64,000 nucleotides of DNA. Source: Uloborus plumipes. Its lineage: Eukaryota; Arthropoda; Arachnida; Araneae; Uloboridae. Shown piece by piece: positions 23,301 to 35,100 of this stretch. Made by a program: the position numbers and the translations under genes. The notes below the pieces were generated by a model. That model saw nothing but the letters and a program-made list of their open reading frames with translations, had not been told where the DNA came from and ran no database searches. The first letter of the stretch is position 1. The number at the start of each line of letters is the position of its first letter. The stretch covers positions 46,344-110,343 of the forward strand of contig JAXGGA010003016.1 of assembly GCA_038373865.1 (NCBI GenBank). Direction: 5' to 3'.

Positions 23301-26300
23301 TCGGATTTTTTTTTATCCTGGCATAAACTATTATTTTTGGGTCCCAGGGACCCGAAACGGCGTGAATGTTGCGTCCGTTCTACAAGAATTTGCGTAAAAA
23401 ACCCGCTATAGCGGGTAAACGCGAACCCTGTACTGTCTGACCATGTTTACCATGGATTTAGTTTGCGGCCAGTTGAAAGTATATGAAAAATAATGAAAGG
23501 GAGAGGGAAAGGTTTGACGCAACAGTTTCGTACTTTTAAATTTAATTCTGCTTAAGTTAGAGCCTATCACAGATCTGTAGCAGCTAACAGGAATCCCCGC
23601 AAACTAATAAATGCATCTGTTTTTACCTATAACCAGATGTTCTACTTTCTACCTCATCAGTCATCAGTGGTCAAGAAATAAGTTACATACCCAAGCCGGG
23701 GTTAGGTGGAATAAAAAGCATATACTGAGAGCTCAATTACGACTAACGAATATTGCAGTATCTCGGTGAATTCCTTGATTGAACCTAAAACTTTAATGTC
23801 AAAAGCAATTTTTTTTTTTTTTTTTTTTTGTAATTTTTACTTAGAAATTGCTTAAACTTGGTTAAAGGTTGATCAGAATTACCATTTCAGTGGCCCAGTC
23901 CCCAGCTGTTTTTAATTTTCAATGATTTTAATTGTGGCTTTTTTGTAAGCTGTAAGTCAATTAAATTGTATTTTCTTAATTTTTCCATTTTATTACGTAA
24001 TTTAAAAGAAAAAAATGCCTTTAAATTTCCATCCAAAAAACTGTACAGAAAATCAGCTTAGGAATTTTTCGTTTCCTGCTCTTTTGGTATAGTCAGGCTT
24101 TTACTATAATTAAGCTTTTTGATTAATAGTTACACAATGTAAAATTATTGCAGAGTGAGTAACTATCTATTTCCTTATTTTTTAGTTTAAAAGATTGGAT
24201 TAAAATTTGGAAAATATTCAAGTTTTTGAGATATATAACCATTTATATTTTGATTCAGTTGACGCACTCATAGAAGCACCTTAATGAGATTTTATGCTGT
24301 ATCATAAGCTGTTTATCATAAGTTCTTAATGATACTAACTTTTCTGTTTTCAGGGTTTTATAACATTAGCAGATCCACCAGAAGCATGTACAGCTATTGC
24401 AAAGCCTTCATTCCTGACAAATTTTACAATGGGGAGGTTTGTTTTAATCAATGGAACAGATAATAAATGTGGATATAAAATGAAGGTATGTTTTGTTGCT
24501 TTTGTGAATTATTTCAAGTTTTCATTGGTTGAGAAAGGACTTCTTTTTATACTTGAAAAATTCTTATTACAATTGATGACAGAGCTTAATTTCTGAAAAA
24601 GTGAAGTATGGGAACCCTTTGGTCTTCAAATTTCACGTTCATGCTTAAGTTGCCTACATTTTTCAGTCTAATATGCAAAAGGTTTGCTTGAAATTGAAAA
24701 TAAAAATGAAGAAGCTGAACTGCCATGCAAATTGACCTTGTCTGTAGATCTTCTTTTGTTTCTTTATTTTAATATAAAGTAGACAGGGAAAATGTACAAG
24801 AAATTTAATTAAATTTTGGTTTCTATTCCTTTGTTTCCTTTTGCATGCTTTATTGTTTCTATATTTGACTAGTTGGAGCAAACCTAACCTGGTAGCATTG
24901 TGAAGGCTACTCAGATCCGCATCACTGTTACAAAGGGCAATTCCAGGCAACATGGGAACTCGGTGTTAAAAAAAAATGTTGAAAAATTGTCTTAATTTTT
25001 TTTGTAGGTTCTCTATATTGATTGAAGTTTACAAATTAGAAAAAAGAAACTTCAGGTGAATCATTTTCTTTTTGTTAGAGAGCTTGTTCTATGAGCTCAC
25101 AATCTTGTAAAAATCTCTCTCTGCTAGACACAATTTTAAACGAGCGTGTTTTATTGGTTTAGCCTGTTTCCACAATTTAATTGCATTTTTTCCTGGCAGA
25201 TTTATTCGATAAGAAAACAATTATTAACAGTACATTTTGAAATTTATTCTTAAAATAATTTTTTTAAGTAGTTTTTAAACCATTAAATTTTGTGTAACGT
25301 GAGTCACGAAAACTTCATATTTTAATATTTCCAAATTTTATAGCTTATAAATGAATTTTTTTTCCTGTTTCTCCTACTCATGTACATTACAAAAAAGAAT
25401 TTATTGGCCAATTTAGAGTTTTTTGCTTTTTTATTCAAAAAATAAGGATTTTTATTTTGTAACGTGAGTCACACGAAAAGTGAGTTACAGCCAATACAAG
25501 CTAATATTAACTTCTTAAGAGTATTTAATGTGCCCTAATGGTATTTTAGGGTCTAAAGAGAGGGTTAGCACTTGTACACACCTACATATAATTAATAATA
25601 CTGATGAAATTAAATATAAATAGCGTAATTTTAATTCTTTTAGTGTTTTATAATCTTTCAATTGGTGCACTGGGTCTCAGTTTTGGCCCTCAGCTTTCCA
25701 ATGTGTAGCATGTGTGTTTATGCATGCACATATTTTTCTTCCGCATCTAAAAAAGGTTTTTCATTCTAGTAAAAGAATTTTTTTAAATATTTAACGAGTA
25801 GCCACAGAATGACAGAAAAGGTGCTGAGAAAAATTGAAGCAAGAAGGGAAGTACATTGCATGTAAACAGAAACATTGTCTCTGGATGAAAAAATGTCTAA
25901 CGAGAAAAGTCGAAAAGCTAAGGATATTGTCTCTAGCAATTCAATATAAGCTGAAAAATAAACACATGAAACTTTCAAAGGAAATTTTGGCTAAATTCAA
26001 ACTTCTTAAATATCGCTTCAACAAGTACACAAATATGTAAATACACTAAGGAAGACTTGCCAAAACAAGGAGAGATTCCGTTAATTCACCTCACAGTTAA
26101 ACTGTAGTCATAAGTGAGTTACTCAATACTCATCCATTAATGTAATATACATTTGAAAAGAAGATTTCAATGTCCACCGAACTCATGCTGAAAAAAATTA
26201 TTTATCCCAAGAAAATCTAAATGAAAATGATTTAAAAAAGTAGCTTGAGCGAGAGGAAAAAAATATATATATACATATAAAATTGGAACATAAGAGAAAT

Positions 26301-29300
26301 TTTAAAACGCACGGTCGAAATCTCACTTGCTCTTATTTGAGAAGCTTAAAATTTAATTATTCATCAGTAGTGGATGAGAAAAGTAAGTACTTTGAAGAGC
26401 CTACTTCTGACAGCAGTCAACTAATTTTGCAGCCATTATGCAACATTAAATGTTATGATTGGTATCAGATGAAATGTAATGGTGTGTAGTATCCTGTAAA
26501 AGTTTTCAGATGTATGAATTCAGAATTTGAAGTCAGTATAATGCAGCCACAGAGAAAATACGGGAAGTAGTATAAACAGGGTGTCCGCGCATATGGAAAG
26601 TCATGGATTTCAAATATGATCGAAATTGGTCATGGAAAGTCATGGATTTCAGCGAAAAATGTCCAAAAGTCATGGAAACTAACTGTTTGTCATGGATTTT
26701 AGCGCTCCGGACCGATTGAAAATTTTCCCGCGATCTCGGAAGAACGAAAACACTTCCGCCGTCATTCTACTTCGTTATTGGGTGCAATCTGATTTGTCAA
26801 TTACAATTTCCAACAAGTTGCATTGTGTTGACCAATTACATGAATTCTCAAGGTTAAAACTGTGAGCGGCGAATTTTGTGTAACTGCGCATGTGCGCGGA
26901 CTCCGTCATCTGATAAAATATGACCTTGAACGACAAAAAGATAGACTCGATGGTTTTTTTGATGGTTTTTCCCCCGGCATAGGCAGATTTGCCTTTTACA
27001 TTTGGTCTCCTCCCCCCCCCTACCCGCTTCATTTGATTCCTTTTTCTTTTAAAACTTGTTTGAATCTTTTTCTTTCAAGGAGTTTTATGCAAAAGAAAAA
27101 CAAATTAAAAAACGACATTGAATTTTAAAGAATCGTGTAGGTAGGGCAGGAACTCAACGAGTTCCGTTTTGAAGTCAGATTTCGCCTCACTCATATCAGG
27201 ATCTAAACTTACAGTAAAATTTATGGACAGACAATTCATTGCTACTTGAAAGTACGTTTGAGGACAAGCACGGTGGGGAGGAGGGTGTCGGTAGGAAAAG
27301 ATCGTTTTTTGACCTCAAAAGCGAACGGACTTCTGTTGCTGTGAAACGCAGTCGCCATGTTTGGTCATTTGCTTTGCAAGATAGAATATTAAGTGCATAA
27401 TTTTCCAAAAACAAAGCAGAGTTCGTTTTTTTTTTTTTTTTAGTCATGGAAAATAGTTCGCAAAAGTCATGGAAAGTTAGGAAAAGTCATGGAATTGAAA
27501 AGTTCAGGTTGAGCAGATACCCTGTATAAAAAAAAGACAAACATATATTTTGGAAAATTGAATTGATGAATCTACTCTGTGACCGTTCAGAGGGGTTATA
27601 TGGCAGCTGCTAAGGAGAATTTTAACCCGAGGTCTATGGGACAAAAATTCGTGCTGCGAAAAATTGGTCGTTAAGAGGGGTGACCGATTTGTAAAAGTGA
27701 CCGCTCAGAGAGGTTTTACTGTATTTAAAACTGATCAACTAAAGAAAACAAGCCATTAAGCATTAATTTTAATTGAATTTAAGTGAAGTCTCTCAATAAA
27801 ATTTTCAAAATAAGATGCAAAGTAAAAGACTAAAACGGAGATGTAACGTGAGTCACGAAACTATGTAACGTGAGTCACGCTCAACATATTGATTAACTTA
27901 ATTAGTGACTGCAGAATGAACTTTATTTTCGCATATATCATAACTTAGAAACATATTTTGTGCCATGAAAAGCAGTTTTTAAATTTTATTATTCTGAAAG
28001 AGCAGGAATCCTAGGTTTTTAATTATCCAAAAAACTTGAGTTCCTTTTTTTTTTGTAACGTGAGTCACGATGCTAAGTTAAGGTTGAAACATCATCTATT
28101 TCTGTTGAAATTTAAATTGCTGACATCCATAGGTTCTTACTGCATCCCAGATGACTGTCAACAGCTTTATTTAAATCAGGCATGTTTATTTCTTTTATAT
28201 ATATAACATTTACTTTTGTAAAATCACGTCAAATTGTAACGTGAGTCACGTGGAATTGCCCCAAAGCTGTTTGATTAGGTTTACCCTACCAGGGGTCTGG
28301 CCAGAGAAAATTCGGGTCCGTTAACGGACCCTTCACAAAAATACGATCAAGCAAAACGGACCTTTCACAAAAATACTCTCGAGCGAAACAGAGGGTTCAC
28401 AAAAATACCATCAAGCAAAACGGACCCTTCACAAAATGCTGATCAAACAAACATACATTTCACACATTATTCATTCAAAAAGCAAATCTGAAATCAAAGT
28501 AATGCCATAGCATATTTCTGTGTAAAAGCCCAGAACTTTTGGGCCTTTTCTGAAGTTAAAGAAGGAAATCGCTGATCCGCCAACTTTGCAAAAAAAAAAA
28601 AAAAAAGTGGGCACTTCCTGCCTGGCCCTGTGATGCTCGGGCAAGCAAAAAATCTTTAGTGTAAAGTGTAGCACTTTTTGTTGGTTTCTTTTAAAGAAAT
28701 TAACAACTTAAAAAAGGTAGTTGTTTTGCTTTAATGGTTCTGCTTGTTTGTTTTATCATATGCAAATCAAAATGGCTTGCTGTGATGTTGCTGTTATAGA
28801 TTTCTCTGGAAGTGCAGAGTCAGGATTTTTCTCCCTGCTATGGACTTAAACTTAAAGGAAATAATAATAATAGCAATTATCAGCGGAATGAACTTAGAAC
28901 TGCAAACAGATAGCTAGGGTTAGAGAAAAAATGGGATTGCTTCTGGGGAGAGCGACCAGCTATTTAAAATTAAAATTATCTCTATCTGACTTCTTTGGTG
29001 CTTTGGTGCAATGTTTTGACCTTATTTTGGCAGAAAATTATCTGTTTTTTTCACTTCGTTTGGTTTTTTTTTTTTTTTTTAATGCTTACAAGGGTGGTGT
29101 TTTAGTTATATTCAGGAATAAATGTATTTTTGCGTCTGTTAATATTGTAAGTCTGGTATTGTTTGTTTTTCTATGTTTCCCTACCATATTTTTTCCTCCA
29201 AATTTTTGGCGAACATGTCGGTGATTATTAATGACATTCATCATATAAACCTGATGAAATGCAGCTCTAAAATTTTTGACTTTAATAAATTATTAAAAAT

Positions 29301-32124
29301 CGTTTTTATATTTCTGATGCTTTCATTTTGAAAGAAGCGATCTCTGCATCCGATATGAAAATCGAATTTTACTTACCTTTCAAGCTAATTACTCTTTATT
29401 AGGAAGCAAATAAATGAAAGTTCTCTTTATTTTTTGCTCAGATCATTATTTTAAATTTTTTAAAGCTAAATTAACTGTTCTTTTATGAGTTTAAATGTTA
29501 AACGATCGTTCCATTTTATTTTTGCATTAATTGTGGAAACAGACTTTAATAATATGTTTACCATAGATCTTTGAAATGCAATTGTAAAAAAAATTCACCC
29601 AAAAAAATTATTTTATGTTCCATTTTTATGCTTTTGATGTCACTTGAATTATCACTTTGAAAACTGCAATCTCTTTGCATCCGCTACAGGAATCGGACTT
29701 TTCGCATTTTTGATGTTTACTATGCTTTTTTAAGAGGAAAATAAATGTAATTTATTTTTATTTTTTAATAAATTCAAAAAAAATGTTTTTTTTTTTTTTT
29801 TTTCCAAAATTGTTTGATTTTCACAAAATTATTTGATTTTTCGCAAAATTATTTAGTTTTTCACAAAAAACGGACCCTGTGAAAAATTCTAGACAGACCC
29901 CTGCCTACTGTAGTGGCCAATTTAACCCTCGTGGGTCCCTCCCATTTCAGTTACACTCAAGACCCTTGGGGTCATAAACGACCCCAATGCTTCCTTTAAT
30001 TAATTCATTATAATTATTGAATGTTACATGCATTATTTAAGTTCACACACTTTTTAATGCTAAAAAAACAAAAAATAAAAAGATACAATTAAAGTAACAT
30101 ATAGTTTATGAATTAAAATTATAATTTTAGAGCAAAACTTACAATAACTGTAGATTTATTTACATCTGTTACAGACCTGAAAAAACATGATTTTTACAAG
30201 TGAATTTCAAACACTTATGACATTTTTCAATGCATTTTCTGTCCAGTTCTCTTGGACAAAAGTTGCAACGTCCTCTTTTTTTGGCCTTCTGGGGAAGTGA
30301 CCCCAAGGGTCTTGTGTGCAAAAAATGCAATTCGAGAAAAATAAAACACAATAATAGCATTATTTTGAATAGAAAACTAGAAGAGTAAAAGCCATAAAAT
30401 GCCATTAAAAACAAATGGTTGATTAACAAAATATATTAAACAGAAATTGCGTTGGGGTCACATATGACCCCAAGGAACCCACGAGGGTTAAAGTAGCTTT
30501 CAAGATTTCACATGATCCGAAATGGTCCTTTGTCCCTCTAAAGACTTGTTTAGAGTTAGGTCTGTTTTAGTATACTCTTTATCGACTTGGTCCATTTAGT
30601 CCTCTTTTAACTGAATTGAAAATTAGCTTTAACAACCCTTTACCGTTGTGGCAATCAGCATTCATCTATTGTATTGAAGCAGTAAGTCATTCAATCTTTC
30701 TGTGTCCTCCACATGAATGTCAATTCTTGAAACTAAACTTACTTTATGATCATCTAGAATCTATAACGAACTAACAACTCCTGTACTAAGTGTGGTCGCT
30801 CGCTGGTATTCTAATTTCACATTAGCTACCAGTTTTTTTCGCTCTCTTTGCTCTATTAGAGGATTTTTGCCTCCAACTCAGTTATTTTGGTATTCCATGC
30901 TGATGAGTGCATAATAAGCACGAAACTGTAGTCCATAGATTGAAATAACCGAGTTGGCGTTGTTTTGCATATAAATTCCTATTTTTCACTTTTTGTAGAA
31001 GAGGCAACATTTCATATTCAATGATTGTATCTATATATATATCAGTGACGTGCGGTCTGCCCAAGCAAACCAAGCAGTGCATGGGCCACCAGAAAAAAAA
31101 AAATCTCATTATTATGCTCATAAGTAAAGACAGGAAATATGAATGTATATTTTCTCTTGTCTTTCTTTTCTCCTGAAACGAAGTTTCAAATTCATTAAAA
31201 AGTCGCTTGATGACGTTGTCACACTCGCTCAAACGACGATTCCCCTGGATCCCCTAGAGCAAGAGAGGACCATCACTGCTACGAGTCGAACCCTAGCACA
31301 AGGAGGTTTGAAGGGGTGTTGCCATGCCAACACATGTCGCCGTGGCTCCTATCCAATGATAGGAGACCTCCGAAGAAGCTCCTGTAGTGCCTGAAGCTCC
31401 TTCGAAACCAAGCAGGCAGTCCCATGCTTGGTGGGATTTCTAAAAGTTATTTTTCGGGTGAAAGTAAAATGTTTTAAACGAAGTATTTTTTGTTTTTGTC
31501 GCTGGTTTTTAAGATGTCGGATATCGTCGCCGATTTGATTAAAGTACCCTTTTCTAGAATATTATTTGAAGAAAAGAAAAGATTGATTTCTGGAGAAAGA
31601 CCGGTACCAACACTGCCAAATTTAATTCAGCAGCAAAAGAGTGTAACTCATCATTTTCAGACTGCGAATTATGAAAAGTGTGAGTGGCTTACTGGCAGTG
31701 TGTCACACAACAAACTGTACTGTTGGAATTGTTTGCTTTTTAGTACTGACAGGAACTCTTCTTGGACAGCTAAAGGATATGATAAGTTAAGCAATTTAAC
31801 TAAAGCAATATGGGACCACTATGTATCTGTTGCTCATATTCGTGCTTCAATCTCTCTAGCTACTTTTGGAAGTGTTCGCATTGAGACTGAGTTGATTGTT
31901 TATATATTTTCTTAATAAGTGTTTCATTTGCATTTTTAATCGATCAGTATTATTGTTTGCTATATAAAGAATATTCTTTCCAAACTGACTGTTATTAGAA
32001 TTAACACACATAGCTCAAAAAACTTATACTACGAACAAATATTACGAAATACAAGTACTACTATGAAAAAAAAATTGGACATCGAAGTTGCTTGGGCACT
32101 CTCTTGGGTCACCGCACGTGCCTG

Positions 32125-32157
<33 letters not shown>

Positions 32158-35100
32158 CATATAAAATCAAAATTTGATGACGTCATGAGTCGCTGGTCAA
32201 ACGCTCTCCTGGAAAATTTACGCAACGTACGGTTATGAAAATTGGTACAAAATTAGTCCTCATACTGATGATGTGCAAGTTGTAGCCGAAATTTTTAAAT
32301 TCATCCTAGATTTTCTAAAATTTAATTAAAATTAGGTAATCAAAAACTTATTACTCCCTGTTTTCGTACTCCAAAGGAGCAGTTTTTGTAATTAAAGTGA
32401 AATCAACTGCAGATTTCTTCCATGCACGCACATTGTTTTGTTTTCAAAGTAAGTAATTTTATTTCATTTTCAGCTTTATTGTATTCACTTCTTCAGATGA
32501 TTACTTCTTTTTTTGATTTCCTGAAACTTATATTGGTTTTTGAGCAATAAGTTTTCCTCTCTATTATTTCATTTCCTAGATTATTTATGGAAAAAAAATT
32601 CTTCAAAATTTGCAAAAGTATATTTTACAGTGTTTGGATAAGAAGCAGTTAACTTTGTATACGCCTTTTTTCTAATAAGGATTTTCATACAAATTTATTA
32701 ATTTACTTCTTGAAATTTTTATTTTATTTGCATATCATCAAATTGTAATGTTTTCTTTGTGTCTAATTTTACACATATGATTAACATGCTTCGGCAAAAG
32801 GGAACAATTCAATAATTGGGAATCTGGCTCGGTTGTCAAATTTTCGACGATAATAATTTGGTTTTAGTGACATTTAGTTTACGTTTGCGAAGGAAAGATT
32901 TCCCTCGACAAGAATTGCTGACAAAGATTTGTTACCAGTAGGGAAAGATAGCCAGGTCTTCGGCCAGATTTCCAATCGCCGAAATCCTCCCGTCTTTTTG
33001 TTTCTAATTTTCCACATAGGATTAACAGTTGAAAGTAAAATAATGCGCCAACTAAAAAAAAAAAGCCACTAAGTATAATGTGAGAATTCCTTTTAAAAAA
33101 TTCACCAAATCAACTTTAGAAACTCTTATTGTTGAAATCTAAATTAAAAATGCAAAATAGGAGAAAAGGGGGAAACCATGGCGATGATACAAGCTTAAAA
33201 TTTTAATTTTCGCCTGTAACTGAAAAGTGCCCACCAAAAATCTCAGTTATTGAAATATTCTCAAAAGCATTAATGAGAACAGAAATCTTTACGAGCTTTT
33301 CAAAATATTGGTTATTCCAAAAGTCTCATTAAAATGTAAAAAATTCGCCAAATAAATTAATTTGACCATTCTAAACCCATCAGAAGTTTTGATGGAACTA
33401 TCATTTCAAAAGGCTGGATTATTATTATTATTATTACTATTATTATTATTATTATTTTGTAACTTAAATGCAATGAAGGCATAACAAAGTTTTTGAAACA
33501 AGAAGCAAAAAAGTGTGAGAGCTTTTAAATATTTTGGCAAGATATTAAGAGCAAGAATCTGAGAGAGTGTCACGCCTGTGACTCATGACATCTCAGATTT
33601 TTTCCAAAATATTACCAAATGTTTATTATGTTATTGAAAGACAAAATCCAGAACGTTTTGTTCTAAAGTTGAGTTGTTTAGTTTTTTATGAACCCCTAAA
33701 GGTGAAGGTGTGGCATCAAAAATCAAGCGAATTTTCAAGACATGGAAGTTGCTGTGAGCCAAAACTCTTACCAGGAACTGTTGAACTCAAATTTAATTTT
33801 TGTATATAGAATATAAAAGGTTGAAATTTTACAAAATGAATGTTAAATTTGTGGTAAGTTGTTACCATAAAGTCAGTGAAGGGCCCTCAAAACAAGGCAT
33901 TTTTGACGTTTTTTAGCATTTTGGAGGTCTGAAAACAGCTTGTACATTTCAGTTGCCACTGCAAAAGTAGTGTCATTTGAAAAGCTAGTATAAGCACTTT
34001 AACATAATGTATAAACAACAGAAGAAAGTTCAACGTGCTTTTAGTTGCGTAAGGCCGAAATATGAAAAATGTCATATTTCACCGATATTCAAACGGTCAT
34101 AACTTCCTCTGCCAACAACATATTGAAATTTTTTTTTTCAGTGTCATACTCTATTCTTTGTCTTAACAGAACAGTTGAGTCCTTTGAGGCGAAATGCTTA
34201 AAATTTTTTTTACAAAAAATGTATTTTTGCCTGTGCATTTTAAAAAAAAAGAATTTAGCATTTTTGGTATTTTTTTGGAAAAAATCTGAGATGTCATGAA
34301 TCACCTCATAATGCTAGGTGTGACAGTTTCTCAGATTCTTGCTCTTAAATACTGCCAAAATGAAAACAATGATGGTAAATTTTTTGCCCATTTGGCATGT
34401 TCGACTAAATACTTATCTCTCATAGCATTCCACAAAAAGTAAAAAATAAATCCTAACTAAAATTGAAAATAAATCAAGTAAATAAAAAGGGCATTAGCTG
34501 AAACTAGAATTTTGCTTAAATTGAAAATAACTAAAAAAGATCAGTCTCTGTTAAGCATGGTATGTTTCGCCAAGCGGGAACTGCACTTAGTTTTTTAAAT
34601 TCGTGCATTATGGATACAGCGAAAATCCTTTCAATTTTACCCCAGGCAAAGCTGTGGTGGGTAACTCTAGTATTTTATAAAATATATATATTTCCTCAAA
34701 AGAAAAGTTGTACTAAACCATTAAATGAAAGTAATTTTTCTGTGGTTGAGATTTTAATAAGAAATGAATGCTAGGTCTATAATAAGTGATGCTTTGAAAT
34801 TATATGAAAGTGAACCAAAAGTTCCTATTTCAAAAAGCTCCTGAATCTAACTAGTCGAGCTTTCAAGAATTAAACTAACTGGAACGAGAAAGACCACAAT
34901 TTGAAGAGGCGAAACGGAAGCTGAAGAATTGAAAAAGGCAATCAAAGAAACTGTTACAAAGTTTATCGTATTTAACTTTAAAAGTTTGTTGCTTGAACTG
35001 AAAATAAAATTAGAAAATTATCAAACTCAAGTTTCTAATAAACGTCTTGGAAAAAAAAAAAAAAAAAAAAACAATTAAAGAGACCCAAGACTACCAAAAG

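Larger units (their letters stand above)
17097..23430. mobile_element. large CAG-ended DNA transposon with 5-bp target duplication
   Basis: The left end CAGTGTTCGCG and the reverse complement of the right end, CAGGGTTCGCG, pair. Hyphenated palindromes GGGTCCCACGGACCC (about 17128) and GGGTCCCAGGGACCC (about 23339) sit inside. The flanks share TACTG on each side (17092-17096 and 23431-23435). A 5-bp duplication with CAG ends would fit the hAT5 group. It contains a Helitron (17208-18910), a hAT MITE and another TIR element. No transposase frame was recognised. Confidence 0.5.
24935..28261. mobile_element. candidate DNA transposon with TGTAACGTGAGTCACG motifs
   Basis: The left end GGGCAATTCCA and right end TGGAATTGCCC are inverted. 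CAAA(G) occurs just outside both (24931-24935 and 28262-28266). Inside are six same-strand copies of TGTAACGTGAGTCACG. Short open stretches at 25834-26040 and 26283-26489 are Lys-rich but unrecognised, so transposase identity is unknown. A CAG-ended element (26577-27524) is nested. Confidence 0.45.
31030..34670 (+). mobile_element. Helitron, family B, split by a hAT
   Basis: It starts TCTATATATATAT after an A at 31029 and ends with the hairpin region CCCAGGCAAAGCTGTGG, then GTGGGTAACTCTAG before a T (34671). After the AT-tract is AAAATCAAAATTTGATGACGTCATGAG, a Helitron-like 5' block. The hAT at 31043-32124 lies in its initial AT-tract and a foldback pair (33531-34360) in its 3' half. No Rep/helicase coding. 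Confidence 0.65.

Noticed and set aside
23811..23830. Homopolymer tracts as LINE or SINE poly-A tails
   Set aside because: Most A/T runs in the window have no adjacent coding or target duplication.
33418..33456. (ATT)n stretch as a functional site
   Set aside because: Ordinary microsatellite within Helitron B.
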